Shown: positions 11,922-22,370, numbered from the stretch's first letter. The stretch is DNA of 32,127 nt from Spirogloea muscicola (GCA_009602725.1 WELB01000046.1:1-32127), one strand, 5' to 3'. Notes: a model not told the origin generated them from the letters alone. A program made the numbers and translations.

Positions 11922-12552
11922 AAGAGGGGCTGGCAAAGCCAGCCCAAAAAGAATGGACAATGTCCAAAGCCGAAGAATGAGATGCCGAGGAAGGACTCCT
12001 CTACTCTACCAATCACGACAACATACTAGGGAACCCGCGAGTGAGCAACATCAGGTCCGAGTAGCTCGAGGCAGGGAAGGAGGCACTCCGCCGAGACCCG
12101 GAGGCGGCGTCCTGCGCGCGTGTGGACAGCGTGGGCAAGGGATCGCTGGAACGATACCGCCAAGCGCATGCGAAAGACCTGGGCGAGCGACCCGGCGGCG
12201 TTGAAGCCGGGCAGCGCCCCGGGCGGACCCGACCGCCGATCAATAGCCTGACGAGCAAGCCGCTGGAGGAGATCCAGCCAGCGGCTGCCGAAGGCCCCGT
12301 GAACATCGATCGCCAGGGCCGCGAACTCATCACCGACCGGTGATCGGCATATTTTTTCTCGTTTGCCCGGGCTGCCAGGCCGACCGCATGCCCTGCAAAC
12401 GACGCCGACCTGGTGGGGTTGCCGGAGTCGTAGCTGTCCGTTGTCACCACATCAGTGATGATGCGGGGACCGCCGCTGGGCGGGATAGCGACCAGGTCGG
12501 CGCGCCGGGTGTGCGACCGGCCGTCCTCGCCCCGCAGGATGGGCATGACTGA
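11922..12552 (-). mobile_element. 5'-truncated non-LTR retrotransposon fragment, left arm
   Basis: Reads on the minus strand from the endonuclease region to the 3' tail. It encodes RRADLVAIPP, then DVVTTDSYD, then an alanine-rich stretch ending KKYADH. This pattern of D, then D about 15 residues on, then K fits the PD-(D/E)XK-type endonuclease at the C-terminus of R2-superfamily elements. Relative to the right arm (12830-13560) it has small deletions, one of which removes the normal RGY-stop. It ends with GGACATTGTCC and the hairpin at 11927-11945. The RT domain is absent, as expected after incomplete reverse transcription. Confidence 0.75.
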
Positions 12553-12787
12553 GGAGCACTCCTCGGCATCTCATTCTTCGGCTTTGGACATTGTCCATTC
12601 TTTTTGGGCTGGCTTTGCCAGCCCCTCTTTCTCTATGGGCGGGCATTCATGCGCCCCGCGCGCCTTCTCTCTATGGGCGGGCCTTCTTCTTTCTCTATGG
12701 GCGCGCACTTTCTTTCTTTCTTCTAACTTGGGCAGCTGGAGCGCCGCTCAGAATGAACAAAGTACGAGAAAGAGCCATTGAGGATAG
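12553..12787 (+). mobile_element. Solitary retroelement 3' tail between the two arms
   Basis: Begins with CACTCCTCGGCATCTCATTC, followed by GGACATTGTCC and the hairpin at 12606-12624. Then come at least three spaced copies of a TCTCTATGGGCGSGC motif (about 12632-12705). It repeats the 3' end of the right arm (13482-13560) in the same orientation, so a third partial copy lies in the spacer of the inverted repeat. Confidence 0.6.
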
Positions 12788-12806
12788 GGGCTGGAACAGC
12801 CAGCCC
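12788..12806. repeat. Retroelement tail hairpin copy
   Basis: GGGCTGGAACAGCCAGCCC: 7-nt perfect arms, flanked on the right by AAAAAAGAATGG, which is the complement of the usual CCATTCTTTTT flank. Its orientation is therefore opposite to the copy at 12606-12624. Confidence 0.6.
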
Positions 12807-12829
12807 AAAAAAGAATGGGGGCCCCTGGT

Positions 12830-13560
12830 CCTCAGTCATGCCCATCCTGCGGGGCGAGGACGGCCAGTCGCACACCCGACGCGCCGACCTGGTCGCTATC
12901 CCGCCCGGCGGCGGTTCCCGAATCATCGCTGACGTGGTGACAACTGACTGCTACGACTCCAACAGTTCCAACAGGTCGGCGTCGTTTGCAGGGCATGCGG
13001 TAGGCCTGGCAGCCCGGGCAGAAGAGCGAAAATATGCCGATCACCCGGTCGGTGATGCGTTCGCGGCCCTGGCGATCGATGTTCACGGGGCCTTCGGCAG
13101 CCGCTGGCTGGATCTCCTCCAGCTTGCTCGTCAGGCTATTTATTGATCGGCGGTCGGGTCCGCCCGGGGCGCTGCCCGGCTTCAACGCCGCCGGGTCGCT
13201 CGCCCAGGTCTTTCGCATGCGCTTGGCGGTATCGTTCCAGCGATCCCTTGCCCACGCTGTCCACACGCGCGCAGGACGCGCTTTGGCCGCGGCCTCCGGG
13301 TCTCGGCGGAGTGCCTCCTTCCCAACAAAGAACGAGAAGGGGGCCAGAGGAAGCCAGAGGAAGCGCTAAGAAACCAAAGCACACACTCCTTCCCTGCCTC
13401 GAGCTACTCGGACCTGATGTTGCTCACTCGCGGGTACTGAGCTTCCCTAGTATGTTGTCGTGATTGGTAGAGTAGAGGAGTCCTTCCTCGGCATCTCATT
13501 CTTCGGCTTTGGACATTGTCCATTCTTTTTGGGCTGGCTTTGCCAGCCCTTCTATGGGCG
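12830..13560 (+). mobile_element. 5'-truncated non-LTR retrotransposon fragment, right arm
   Basis: Forward-strand counterpart of 11922-12552, starting at nearly the same base of the element. It encodes HTRRADLVAIPPGGG, IIADVVTTD, ARAEERKYADHPVGDAFAAL and AIDVHGAFGSRWLDLLQLAR. A 4-bp insertion then puts a TGA near 13144. The coding end is recognisable as LLTRGY-stop in a shifted frame (CTCGCGGGTACTGA, about 13429-13440). The 3' tail includes GGACATTGTCC and the hairpin at 13531-13549. A 71-nt insertion (13324-13394) absent from the left arm is flanked by the 9-bp direct repeat CTCCTTCCC. Confidence 0.75.
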
Positions 13561-13639
13561 AGCCTTCTTCCTGGCCAGAACTGAACTCATCAGCAGGTGG
13601 GTGGTCGGAGAGCACACCGGAGCACCAACACGGGGGGCG

Positions 13640-13805
13640 GGGGCGCGCCCCGTGTAGCAGGGGGTACTGAGTGATTCGAAGCTGCTTTGCTTCTTTTGTG
13701 TGCTTGTCTTGTTTCTCTGCGCTCCCCCTGGCTCCCTTCTCGTACTTTATTCGTCATTTTTTGGGCTCGCTTGTCCAGCCCCTATCCTCAATGGGCGAGC
13801 ATTTT
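13640..13805 (+). mobile_element. Retroelement 3'-end fragment next to the duplication breakpoint
   Basis: Starts at AGCAGGGGGTACTGAGTG (13656-13673), the R-G-Y-stop coding end. It aligns with the 3' end of the large element at 22226-22360, through CCCCCTGGCTCCCTT and the hairpin at 13763-13781, to AATGGGCGAGC. About 60 nt further on the succinyl-CoA ligase pseudogene begins. Confidence 0.65.
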
Positions 13806-13865
13806 CCCGGTGCGTGCAAACGCCAGCCCAGACGGCCGAAGCCACAGTCCCTGAGCCAAGACGAG

Positions 13866-14829
13866 AGCCTCACTACATCGGCTTGGACGGAGAAATTAGC
13901 TGTATGGTTAATTAAGCTGGGCTTGCCATGGCTACCATGGACACCATCAAGTTGCACGGCTCAACTTCCTCGATGTCGGTGGCAACGCCTCGGAAGGGTA
14001 GGTTGTGCAGGCTTTCAAGATCCTGACATCAGACCCGAAGGTGAAAGTCATCCTTGTGAACATCTTCGGTGGCATCATGAAGTGCGACGTCATTGCCTCT
14101 GGCATTGTCAGCGCAGCCAAGCAGGTGCAGCTCTCTCCGTTGACCCTAAGGAACCTACTACTTGTCCTTGGCAACACTGAACTGGATCTGTACAGCTGTG
14201 CATACATTACATCTCCAGCAGGCTGAAGCAGTAGCATGCCTGCTACATCGCATGTGTTGGCTCTGCTGCAGTCAATGCAGGGCGTCAAATATGAGGGGTT
14301 TCTTGAGATATTTCTATGATGGAGACAGACACTCTGAGTCGTCCGTCCAAACGAGTTCATGCTGACTGTCGGTAGCAGCAAGTGGAAGGCCTCTGTCCTC
14401 TGACAGCCACCTTGGGCAAGCCACTGACGTGGGCTTCCATGGGGGGGCTTGGATCCCGTGGCCAGGTCAACCTGAGGGTCCCCGTGGTGGTTCGTCTGGA
14501 AGGCACGAATGTTGAACTTGGCAGTAGCATACTCAAGGTATCATTGCCTCTCGCTTCAAGCAAGCCTGAGTCTGCAGGTTGCCCTCTTTTCTGGCTGCGT
14601 TGTTGATCAATTAGAATCAGAATCAATGTGGTTTAAAACAGGGCCGATGTCTTCCTCCGCGGTGAGATGACATTGCTTGGGCCCAATCTGTCGCGCTACT
14701 GAGCAAATGGTAAACGACCCTGTTGTCCTTGATGTTGAGCAGGAGAGCGGCATGAAAATTGTCACTGCAGAGGACTTGGATGATGCAGCACAAAAAGCTG
14801 TCGCTGCAATCCCCAAGTGCATCAGCTAG
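13866..14829 (+). pseudogene. Succinyl-CoA ligase beta subunit, 3' pseudogene copy
   Basis: Duplicate of the last three exons of the gene at 23081-25730. The first exon (about 13866-14124) starts part-way through its parent exon. It has TAA at 13913-13915 where the parent has GGA, a 10-bp deletion in the segment for [12 protein letters not shown], and TAG at 13999-14001 where the parent has CAG. The exon at 14466-14537 ([19 protein letters not shown]) is intact. In the last exon (14743-14829) the stop has changed, so IPK is followed by C-I-S before TAG. The upstream exons for the ATP-grasp half are absent, replaced by retroelement sequence. It cannot make a working subunit. Confidence 0.9.
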
Positions 14830-15937
14830 CGACCTCTATGTGCTGACTCGTGGTTACTGAGCGGGTCAGCTTAGCAGCAGGTGACGTACATTTGTCAGTG
14901 TGCTTACCTTTGTACTTGGCCACACGTGGCCTCCCCCATCTCTTAAAACACACACATTCCCCAAGTGAAGCCGTGTGATCCCCTGTTTAAAATATGGTCT
15001 TTGGGCCTTGTACGGCCAGGTGGTCTAGTAATCCATCGGCCTGTTTAGCATATTCTTTGTTGTACCACACTGCACGTATTCGGCGGCAAGTGTGAACCTC
15101 TCTTCAAATGGGACGATCTGTAGAGTGGTGTTCAAGTCGGGCGGCCTTCTCGCTGCGTTGTCTTTGCTCTTTGGGGCTCCTTCACCTGCAAAGATAGACA
15201 ATGGATCGGCAGATGATTATGTAGTAGCCAGTACCTTGAGCATCCCGTTGCTTTGCTGTAGCAAACTTAGCTCCTTCACACATGGAATGCATGATCATGC
15301 ATTTGCGACTGTGTTAACGATCTGCATCTAGTTACTGATGGATCATTACACAGTCTACACAGGCCAAGCCTAATCGTATTTCACCACAAACCCCGTCTAC
15401 ATTATCCCAGTGCAAGTACGTGCCACTTGCAGCTGCTGAGATACCGCATCATGGTCTATCGTGACATCTGCACCCAAAATTTTCCTTGCTATGAGAGGAT
15501 TTAAGCACTGCAATCGGAAAAACTTTTGCTGATGCGACACAGCAATGAAGAGTGAGCTTGTCAAGACATCTATTGACATGAGATTCTTGCTTTGAAAGAG
15601 GCCAGATCAACCTGATTCCATCGCCTCAGTTCTGCATTGAGGGCCCTATTGATGGCCCTGCAGTAAATACAGCATTCAAGGCATATGGCTGATGGGAAGG
15701 CACTGCTATGCGAGCAATGTGCTCGACTATAAATACACTGACCGCAGCCATGCCACCAGTGCAGGCAATCTGACGAGAAATATTCTCGACTGCCAAACCT
15801 GCCTGGCTCGGCCTCGCAAGCACAACTGCTTGGGAGAGCCTGACATTGCTGGACACTGTCTTGGATTATCTGAAGGACATTATGGCCCAGCAAGTTGTGA
15901 GGAAAGGAAGATGGAGCGAAGAAGCTAGGCGAAGTGG
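14830..15937. other. Spacer between ligase pseudogene and CorA-like copy (duplicated)
   Basis: Matches 25731-26694, for example GGTGGTCTAGTAATCC against GGTGGTCTGATGTTCC and CTATAAATACACTGACCGCAG in both. No complete gene is visible. Near the end (about 15860-15955) is a remnant of an open frame discussed at 26560-26674; here it is broken by a 4-bp insertion. Confidence 0.6.
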
Positions 15938-18460
15938 CTAACCAGCTCCGCTAGCTTGGAGGCTGGCCTGGGGATCATAGGATCTGGACAGGCTCACTAA
16001 ACGGTCCACGATAGCCTTAGCCCTTTCCAGCATCAGCTGGTCGTTAATGCCTTGCCAGCTGATGCCCTCCCGTGCATGGTGCCATCTCTTCCGAGCAGTA
16101 TGACTTTGCCGGTTTTCTGTCACATATGTGTACAGTGGCGAGGCTGCAAAGCACAGAAGGAGGAGGACCACAATGCCGATGCAGATGTACGTGACGTTCA
16201 GGAAGCCATTGTGCAACTTGGAGTCCGTCTGCGGCACCCATGGCACTCCACCAACATTCATCCCAAAAGCTACAGCCAGCCAGAAAAGATTCTGAGTCAA
16301 CTGCACACCTCAGCTCACTGCTTACACCAATATGGCAAGCGTCGACCATGCAACAGGCCGGCGCAGGATGCAAGCAGACCCGTAGAGCTTCATCGTTGAC
16401 GGGCACAGACTTCTGCCAAGGAACTCAGCAAGAGAACGCCCTTGAAGGACAAGACACATGCGTGGGCTTGTTGCCACGTGAAGATCTCAGTCAGGGCTAA
16501 CCTCCTGTGACAATGGACCGTGGCAGGAAAACCACCGAAAGGAACGAGAGGATGTACAGCCGCCGGTTGATCTACTCCGACTGCCAGCTGTCCTGTCCTG
16601 CCTGCCAGAGCCAGCCAACCAAGGTGTTTGAGGTGCCTCCTCTCCTTCTCATGGCATGGTCAAGGAGGCCCTATGAGACTCCCTCGAGACATGAGGGCCA
16701 CAAGCGACGGTCTTGTCCTTCAGGCGGGGCGCTCGTTTTGAGCCAGCCCGTGAGGCAACCTTGACTGCTGCCTCAGCCACGAGCATGGGAGAGAGCTTGT
16801 ACCTGCAGCGCAGTGATCCGAGTTGCCAGGAAGCCAACATTCTCCTTGAGGTTGTGGAGGCGAGTGACCAGCAGCTCCATGGCTGCCAGGTCCTCAGGAG
16901 CAGCGAGTTGCCTGATTGCCATCTGAACCCTGACCCCGGGAAATACCTGCTCGCCGCTGGCTATGTTCTGCAGGATGTCCCCGACTTTTTGACTATCAGT
17001 GCAACAGCAAAGTCATCAAGTGCCCAAGGCTAAACTGTCAAAAGACTTTGAAGCACTGCTGCCGCACACGGTCAGTGTTCAAGGGCCACCTGCAGCACTC
17101 TTTGCATGTCCAGGTGGATCTTCTGGAACTCCTGCACCTTGAGTAGAAATTTCTTGAAAGCGATCCCCTGCGAAGCAATGTTGCTGACTGCATCAGCACA
17201 CTCCCATTCACACGGCAAGAGGGCTCTTGGCCTGAGCGGTCTGGACAGACTTCGAGGCTGCACAGGTGGCCAGGCCCTCGGTAGCTTGCCAGCTCCGAGC
17301 GTGCTGCTGCAGCTGCTGTGCAGCAGCAGTCGGAGCGGTGGAGACGGCCTGACCTTCGTCCAGGGCATGCTCAAGGTCGTCCAAGCCCATCTCTTGCTTC
17401 ATGACGATGTCCTGCACGTGGTCCACGTGGCTGTCGAGGATGTGCAGGATGTGCACCAGCAGCTGCCTCTCAGCAGCACCAGCGATGCACCATGTCAGGA
17501 AGGCCCGAGCATCGGCATGGGTGACTGTCTGAGGGCTTTCAGCACGTCAGGCGAGCGCCCAGAAGCCAAGCGAGCGGTCGCACGCTGCAGGGCGACAGGG
17601 GGCGTGCTCATGAAATCAGTGGGTGGGAGCCTCAGCACGCAGTGCGTGGCTAAATTCTAGTCTTCGGCCCCGCAGCGGGTGCCCCACCTTGGAGATGGTG
17701 GTGGGGATTGGGTCGTCCGCGTCGCCGAATCTCGAGGACATGAAGAAGTCCAGGACGTCCTCCTGCGGCAGGATTCACGCGAACGAGAGTCGAGCAGCGA
17801 GTGGGACGTGTGCACCGTGTCGGAGGGGTCCGGCCAGAGGACTCAATGTACTGTGCACAAGGCGAGGAGTCGGTGCAGGCGCAACCTGCACGGAGAAGCG
17901 AGGGCCCTGCCCCTAGCGGACAGGTGGACGCTAAGGCGCCTAGCAGCAACAGGCAATGGCAGGCGGAGGGTGTGGCCAACCTCGACGCGGGCGATGGTGG
18001 CGCTGACGTCGCAGGCGGAGCTGTGGGCGGCGCCGTGGTGGAGGGCGGCGGTGGCGAAGTCCAGGCGCGGGATGGGGCCGTACGAGAGGGAGATGATGGA
18101 GCGATCGGTGACGCGCGCGGCGAGCTTGAGGCTGAAGGGCGACGCCAGATTCCCGGCGCCGGAGATGCGCAGCACCAGCGCGCCGTCCTTGGTGCCGCAG
18201 AAGGGCCCGTCGGACACCAGCGTCTGGACCTGGCGCGGCTTCAGCGGCGGGCAGAGGACGCGGACGAGCGCCTGCGCCACGGCCGACGCGCTCCGCTTTC
18301 TGCGCGACACCACCACGTGGTACCACACGAACGACGCGGGCTCGTCGGCCGCGGCCACGGCCATCCAGGGGCACGGGAGGGAGTCGCCGGCGCCGTCGAA
18401 ATACAGGCCGAGAAGGTGGAGCGCCGGGGGCGAGCCGCGGTGCCGCGCCGGGGCGGCCAT
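15938..18460 (-). pseudogene. CorA-like divalent cation transporter, left copy (disrupted)
   Basis: Exons on the minus strand: 18460 to about 17945, 17688-17762, 17354-17528, 17090-17167, 16803-16967, 16502-16601, 15938-16269 (TAG). The N-terminus is complete, from the ATG at 18460 (MAAPARHRGSPPALHLLG). The N-terminal domain includes ALVRVLCPPLKPRQVQTLVS and DGPFCGTKDGALVLRISGAG. The C-terminal part has NRRLYILSFLSVVFLP (membrane helix 1), then FGMNVGGVPW, the GMN signature of CorA/ZntB channels, then a second helix and a charged tail. Two lesions break it: exon 17090-17167 is 78 nt against 77 in the right copy (+1 frameshift), and TAG replaces the Gln codon just before INRRLYIL. It probably encoded a Mg2+ or related cation channel; the membrane is unknown. 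Confidence 0.8.
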
Positions 18461-18569
18461 GGCGGGCGTCGCCCGCGCGGCGGCTACAGGGGGGGGGGGT
18501 GCGCGCCCAGCCCCGGCCTGGCCCTCCGCGGACCCGAGCGCGACCGCGCAGACGCCCTCGCCACGCACG

Positions 18570-18627
18570 CCGTCAGACGAGAGAAGTGGCACTCCCGACG
18601 GGGGCAAGGGCTGCGAACAGCCAGCCC
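18570..18627 (-). mobile_element. Retroelement tail hairpin, second subtype
   Basis: On the minus strand GGGCTGGCTGTTCGCAGCCC (18608-18627) is followed by TTGCCCCC, GTCGGGAGTGCCACTTCTCT. This is the same arrangement as at 11575-11629 and similar to 5355-5400. It sits between the promoter side of the left CorA-like copy and the tandem units. Confidence 0.55.
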
Positions 18628-18633
18628 GACACG

Positions 18634-19010
18634 CGCTTCTGCGGGATCATGGGCAAAGGTGGCTGGCCAGGGCTGTGATACTGAGAAGCCACCCCCTCGC
18701 CCCCGCCACCCGCGCCGCTGCCCCAGCCACCTTCGCCACCGCTGCCGGCGCCTCGACACGAGTGGACCGAGGCCAACACGCCCTTCTGCGGGATCATGGG
18801 CAAAGGTGGCTGGCCACACGGAGTGGGTGGCCAGGGCTGTGATACTGAGAAGCCACCCCCTCGCCCCCGCCACCCGCGCCGCTGCCCCAGCCACCTTCGC
18901 CACCGCTGCCGGCGCCTCGACACGAGTGGACCGAGGCCAACACGCCCTTCTGCGGGATCATGGGCAAAGTGGCTGGCCACACGGAGTGGGTGGCCAGGGC
19001 TGTGATTCCT
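18634..19010 (+). repeat. Tandem 147/164-bp units at the 5' side of the retroelement
   Basis: Unit 1 is 18634-18780 (147 bp, lacking a 17-bp CACACGGAGTGGGTGGC-like piece), unit 2 is 18781-18944 (164 bp), and unit 3 starts at 18945 and runs into the element's coding sequence. Each unit contains CTTCTGCGGGATCATGGGCA, so each has an ATG (18649, 18796, 18960). The ATG of unit 3 opens the frame that carries the zinc finger. Units also include a proline-coding GC-rich stretch. On the minus strand they run towards the hairpin at 18608-18627, so an association with a minus-strand element is also possible. Confidence 0.75.
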
Positions 19011-22000
19011 CCCCCCTCGCCGAGCCCGCCAGCTCCGTTGCCAGCTCCACCGCCTTCACCCCCACCCCGCTCGCCTCAGCCGCTGCGGTGCCAGCACTGC
19101 CAGCAGCCCTGCAACTCCGCTCGGTCCGGCCGGGCCGACCATGAGCGAGCGTGCGTGTGCCGTGACAACCGTGCGGAGCAGGCGCGGAGCGTAGCGGCTG
19201 CTGGCGGCCGCCGGGGCAGACCAGGCAGGCCAGTCCCTCCCGCGCCTTCCCCGCCCATGCCTCATCACTGGCAGTGGCTGGCTGGCCTCGACCTAGCCGC
19301 GGTCCACCGCCAGGCGGCCGCCCTCCCACTCCTCCGTCACGTCCAGCGCTGGGTGCGCCGCGCCCGCAATTCCGCCACGCGCTCCGCCCGGTGACAGAGC
19401 GGATGGCCACGGACCACCGGGACGATGCGGCATGGAAGCTTTTCATCCTCTTCCCCCGGCTGCTGCTCGGGCGAGTCTCTCCGGAAAGCCGTAAGCAGGG
19501 CCGGCAGGCCCTCCTGGAGCGCGTCCAGTTGTTCGAGAGCGGGCACTGGGAGGAGCTTCTGGCGCGCCACGACGCAACCGTGGCAGCATCTGCGGCAAAC
19601 CGCGGTGGCAAAGGGGCAGCGCCCGACCGGGCCGCCAGCGTCCGCTGGGCTCTTCGCTTCGGCCACGCGAGTGAGCTCCCGAGCTGTGCAGGCCTTGATG
19701 ATACGATGCTGGCGGCCTACCAATGGGGCGACACGGGCGGCCCTGGACTCCCTGCACCCCCCGGCGCGCTCCCCCCTGCCACTGTGGCTGGCCACCTTCG
19801 CACCGCCAGAGGAGGTGGTGTTGGACGCCGACGCCCTCAGGAAGGCTCTGCAGAGCAGCCGTCGCGCAGCAGCCAGCCGCCCCTCCCGCATGCTCACCGA
19901 GCATCTGCGGGAGATCTTCTTGGAGAGGCACGCGACGGACTTCCAAGTGCTGCTGCAGATCTGCTAGCTTCTGGCCTGGGACAATGTCCCGGCCAGCATC
20001 CGTGGGATCCTCTGCGCCAGCACGCTGCTCGCCCTCGGCAAGCCGAGCAGGGGAGTCAGGCCCATCGCCATTGGGGAGGTTCTCTACCGCCTGGTGAGCC
20101 GCGTCCTCTGGCTGCAGCATGCGGGGCAGGCGTAGACGCACCTGGCGCCCCACCAATACGGCGCGGGGCTGCAGAGTGGCGGCGAGGCCGTGGTTCACGG
20201 GGTCCGCGCAACCTTGGACCAGCACCAAGAGTGGATGGTACTGGCCGCAGATGTGCGCAACACCTTCAACGGCGTGGGGCGCGACAGCATCGCGGAGGAG
20301 CTGCGGGCTGCCACCTTCCCTCCTACCCTTTTTCCGCCTCGGGTACGGCCAGCCCAGCGACCTTCTATGGAGGACAGGGACCGACCAGGTGGAGGTCCTG
20401 TAGTCCCAGACGGGCATGCGGCAATGGGACCCCCTCGCCGGATTCTTCTTTGCACTCGCCCACAAGCGGGCCTTGCAGGCCACCGCGGCGGCACACCCAG
20501 GGGTCCTGCTGGCCACGTTCGCCGATGACACTACCCTGGTCGGTCCCCCGGCAGACGTGGCGGCAGCCTTCGTCACCTTCGCACAGCAGCTGGCCACCCT
20601 GGGCCTGTCCACCCGGGCGGAGAAGTGCGCGGCTTGGTTCCCCTGCGGCCTCCCATCCACCCTGGCGCAGGCCCCCGGATGCCTGACCCCTGCAGACGGC
20701 TTCACCCTCCTGGGGGTCCCCCTGGGCGCGCCGACCTTCGTAGAGGGGCAGCTGCGTGCCCGACTCGAGGAGCACCTCCAGCCTGCGGCCCGACTCCCCG
20801 AGCTGCAGAATATGCAGCTGGTTTTGGCCATGCTGACCAAGGCCATTGCGCAGAGACCCCAGTACCTGGCGCGGGCCACCCCGCCGTCCCCAGGGTGCTG
20901 GCGGCGTACGCGGGTTTCGATGCAGGTATGGTGGCGAGCCTGGCGGTCCTGGTCCGCCACCAGGGCTTAACCCAGTCGCCTGCCGCTCTTCACCAGGCAG
21001 CGCTGCCCGTCGGCTACGGCGGTCTCGGCCTTCGCCCGCTCGCCCACTTCTGCAAGGCGGCGCACCTGGGCAGCTGGGCGCAGACGGCCGCCTCGTGTCC
21101 CAGCGCTTCCTGGTCCACGGCCGGCGTGCGTTGGAGCAGGCGGTGGTGGAGGTAGACACGGGTGTGCTGCCCTTCCAGGTGTCACTCCGCTCGGCCACCA
21201 GGAGCTGCTGGCGGTATACCCGGATCTCGCGGGACAGGCGGTCTCTTTCGAGCACCTCGCACACACCGCCGATCTGCGCGTCCAAGCGCGCTTCACGGTC
21301 GCGATGGACAGGGCAGCCTTCGCCTCCGCCATGCAGCAGCTCCCAGAGCCGGACCTGCGCGGGCGTGCACGACTCTAGTCGGCCTCTTCCCCTGGGACAG
21401 CGGCGTGGCTCATGGCCCTTCCCATCTCGGACGCCCTCACCATACCTGACGAGGCTTTCGGCAGTGCCATCCACCAGCTCCTCGTCTGCCGCTGCCATGC
21501 CTCCAGGGAGTGCTTCAGTGCAAATGCGGCGAGCGGGGGGCAGAGCCTGCGGAGCTGGCCGCCCATGTTCTGCGCTGTGCCGGCAGTGGTCTGATGTAAA
21601 GGCTTCATAAAGCCCGACGGTGGGGAGTGGACAGCGGCGCACGACATCCTCCGTGATGCCATGCTTGGCATCCTCGTGGAGGACGGCTTCTCGGTGGCCG
21701 CCGAGAACTCCGCAGTCATGCCGCTATAGCAGCGGGCAGACGGTCTTCACGCCCGTCGCGTCGACCTCTTGGCCACCTCACTTGGCAGGCGGGCCGCATC
21801 TTATCCTGGACGTGGTGACGACCGACTCCTACGACCGCTCTCACCCAACACATTGCGCCTCCACGGCTGGGTACGCGGCGGCCTGCGCCGCCCTGGGCAA
21901 AGAGTTGATATATGCCGATCATCCACCGGAAGACGAGTTCTTCCCGCTCGCCATCGACGCTCACGGTGCGTTGGGCGTGCGGTGGCTCGAGCTGCTCAAT

Positions 22001-22370
22001 CGGCTCTCGCGACACGCCATATTCCGCCGTAGCCTTGGGGAGCTGGTAGATTTCCATGCCGCCGGCTCGCTCGGGCACGTGCACCGCATGCGCCTGTCTG
22101 TAGCGTTTCAGAGGTCCATGGCTCGCGCTACATCTGCGTGCTCGTCGTGCCCTCGCTGCCTCCTCTGGCCCTGGACAGGAGACCCGCTACCAGGAGCGCG
22201 CAGTTTCTCTAGCCTGCTGCTTCTTAGCAGGGGTTACTGAGTGCTACTTAGCCGCTTGATTCCAGATGTGCTAGCTTTCGCTCTTCCCCTGGCCCCTTGG
22301 CACTTTGTTCATTCTTTCTTTGGGCTGGCCTTTCCCAGCCCCTATTCTCTATGGGCGAGCACATCTCTCT
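18960..22370 (+). mobile_element. Degenerate R2-superfamily-like non-LTR retrotransposon
   Basis: Coding remnants follow in order over all three forward frames. A zinc knuckle is at 19089-19157 (C-x2-C...H-x4-C). A conserved pre-RT block WKLFILFPRLLLGR is near 19434. RT blocks follow: LGKPSRGVRPIAIGEVLYRL (about 20035-20094), motif A ADVRNTFNGVGRD (about 20245-20283), motif B RQWDPLAGFFFAL (from 20419) and motif C FADD (20518-20529). LHQAALPVGYGGLGLRP (about 20990) comes next, then a C-x-C...H-x3-C knuckle (21519-21580). Last are endonuclease-like RRVDLLAT, DVVTTDSYD and an alanine-rich stretch with K and YADH (21750-21930), ending LLLLSRGY-stop at 22240. Stops at 19964, 20133 and 20401 and at least three frameshifts make it inactive. 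The domain order fits the R2/NeSL/CRE group, which uses a restriction-like endonuclease. The 3' tail has the hairpin 22322-22341 and CTATGGGCGAGC. Confidence 0.85.

Larger units (their letters stand above)
13866..18490. repeat. Left copy of a direct segmental duplication
   Basis: Collinear with 24775-29270: the end of succinyl-CoA ligase beta, about 1 kb of shared spacer, then the complete CorA-like gene on the minus strand. Homology begins inside an exon of the ligase gene and stops just upstream of the CorA-like ATG. The copies are clearly similar even in introns and spacer but differ by many substitutions and small indels. Confidence 0.9.

Noticed and set aside
11922-13560. Inverted repeat as terminal inverted repeats of a DNA transposon or a viral end
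   Set aside because: The arms encode the C-terminal endonuclease and tail of the same retroelement seen in full at 18960-22370, and no transposase lies between them.
15015-15045. tRNA-like stretch GGTGGTCTAGTAATCC in the duplicated spacer
   Set aside because: No acceptor stem, anticodon arm or T-loop could be folded around it, and the right copy has diverged at the same place.
18634-19010. Tandem units considered as a CRISPR-like array
   Set aside because: Units are 147-164 bp with no short repeat/unique spacer pattern, in a eukaryotic intron-rich context.
19443-21642. Very long minus-strand open frames (505 and 425 codons) across the retroelement
   Set aside because: They are antisense to clear RT motifs on the forward strand and are products of high GC content. 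They contain no recognisable domain.
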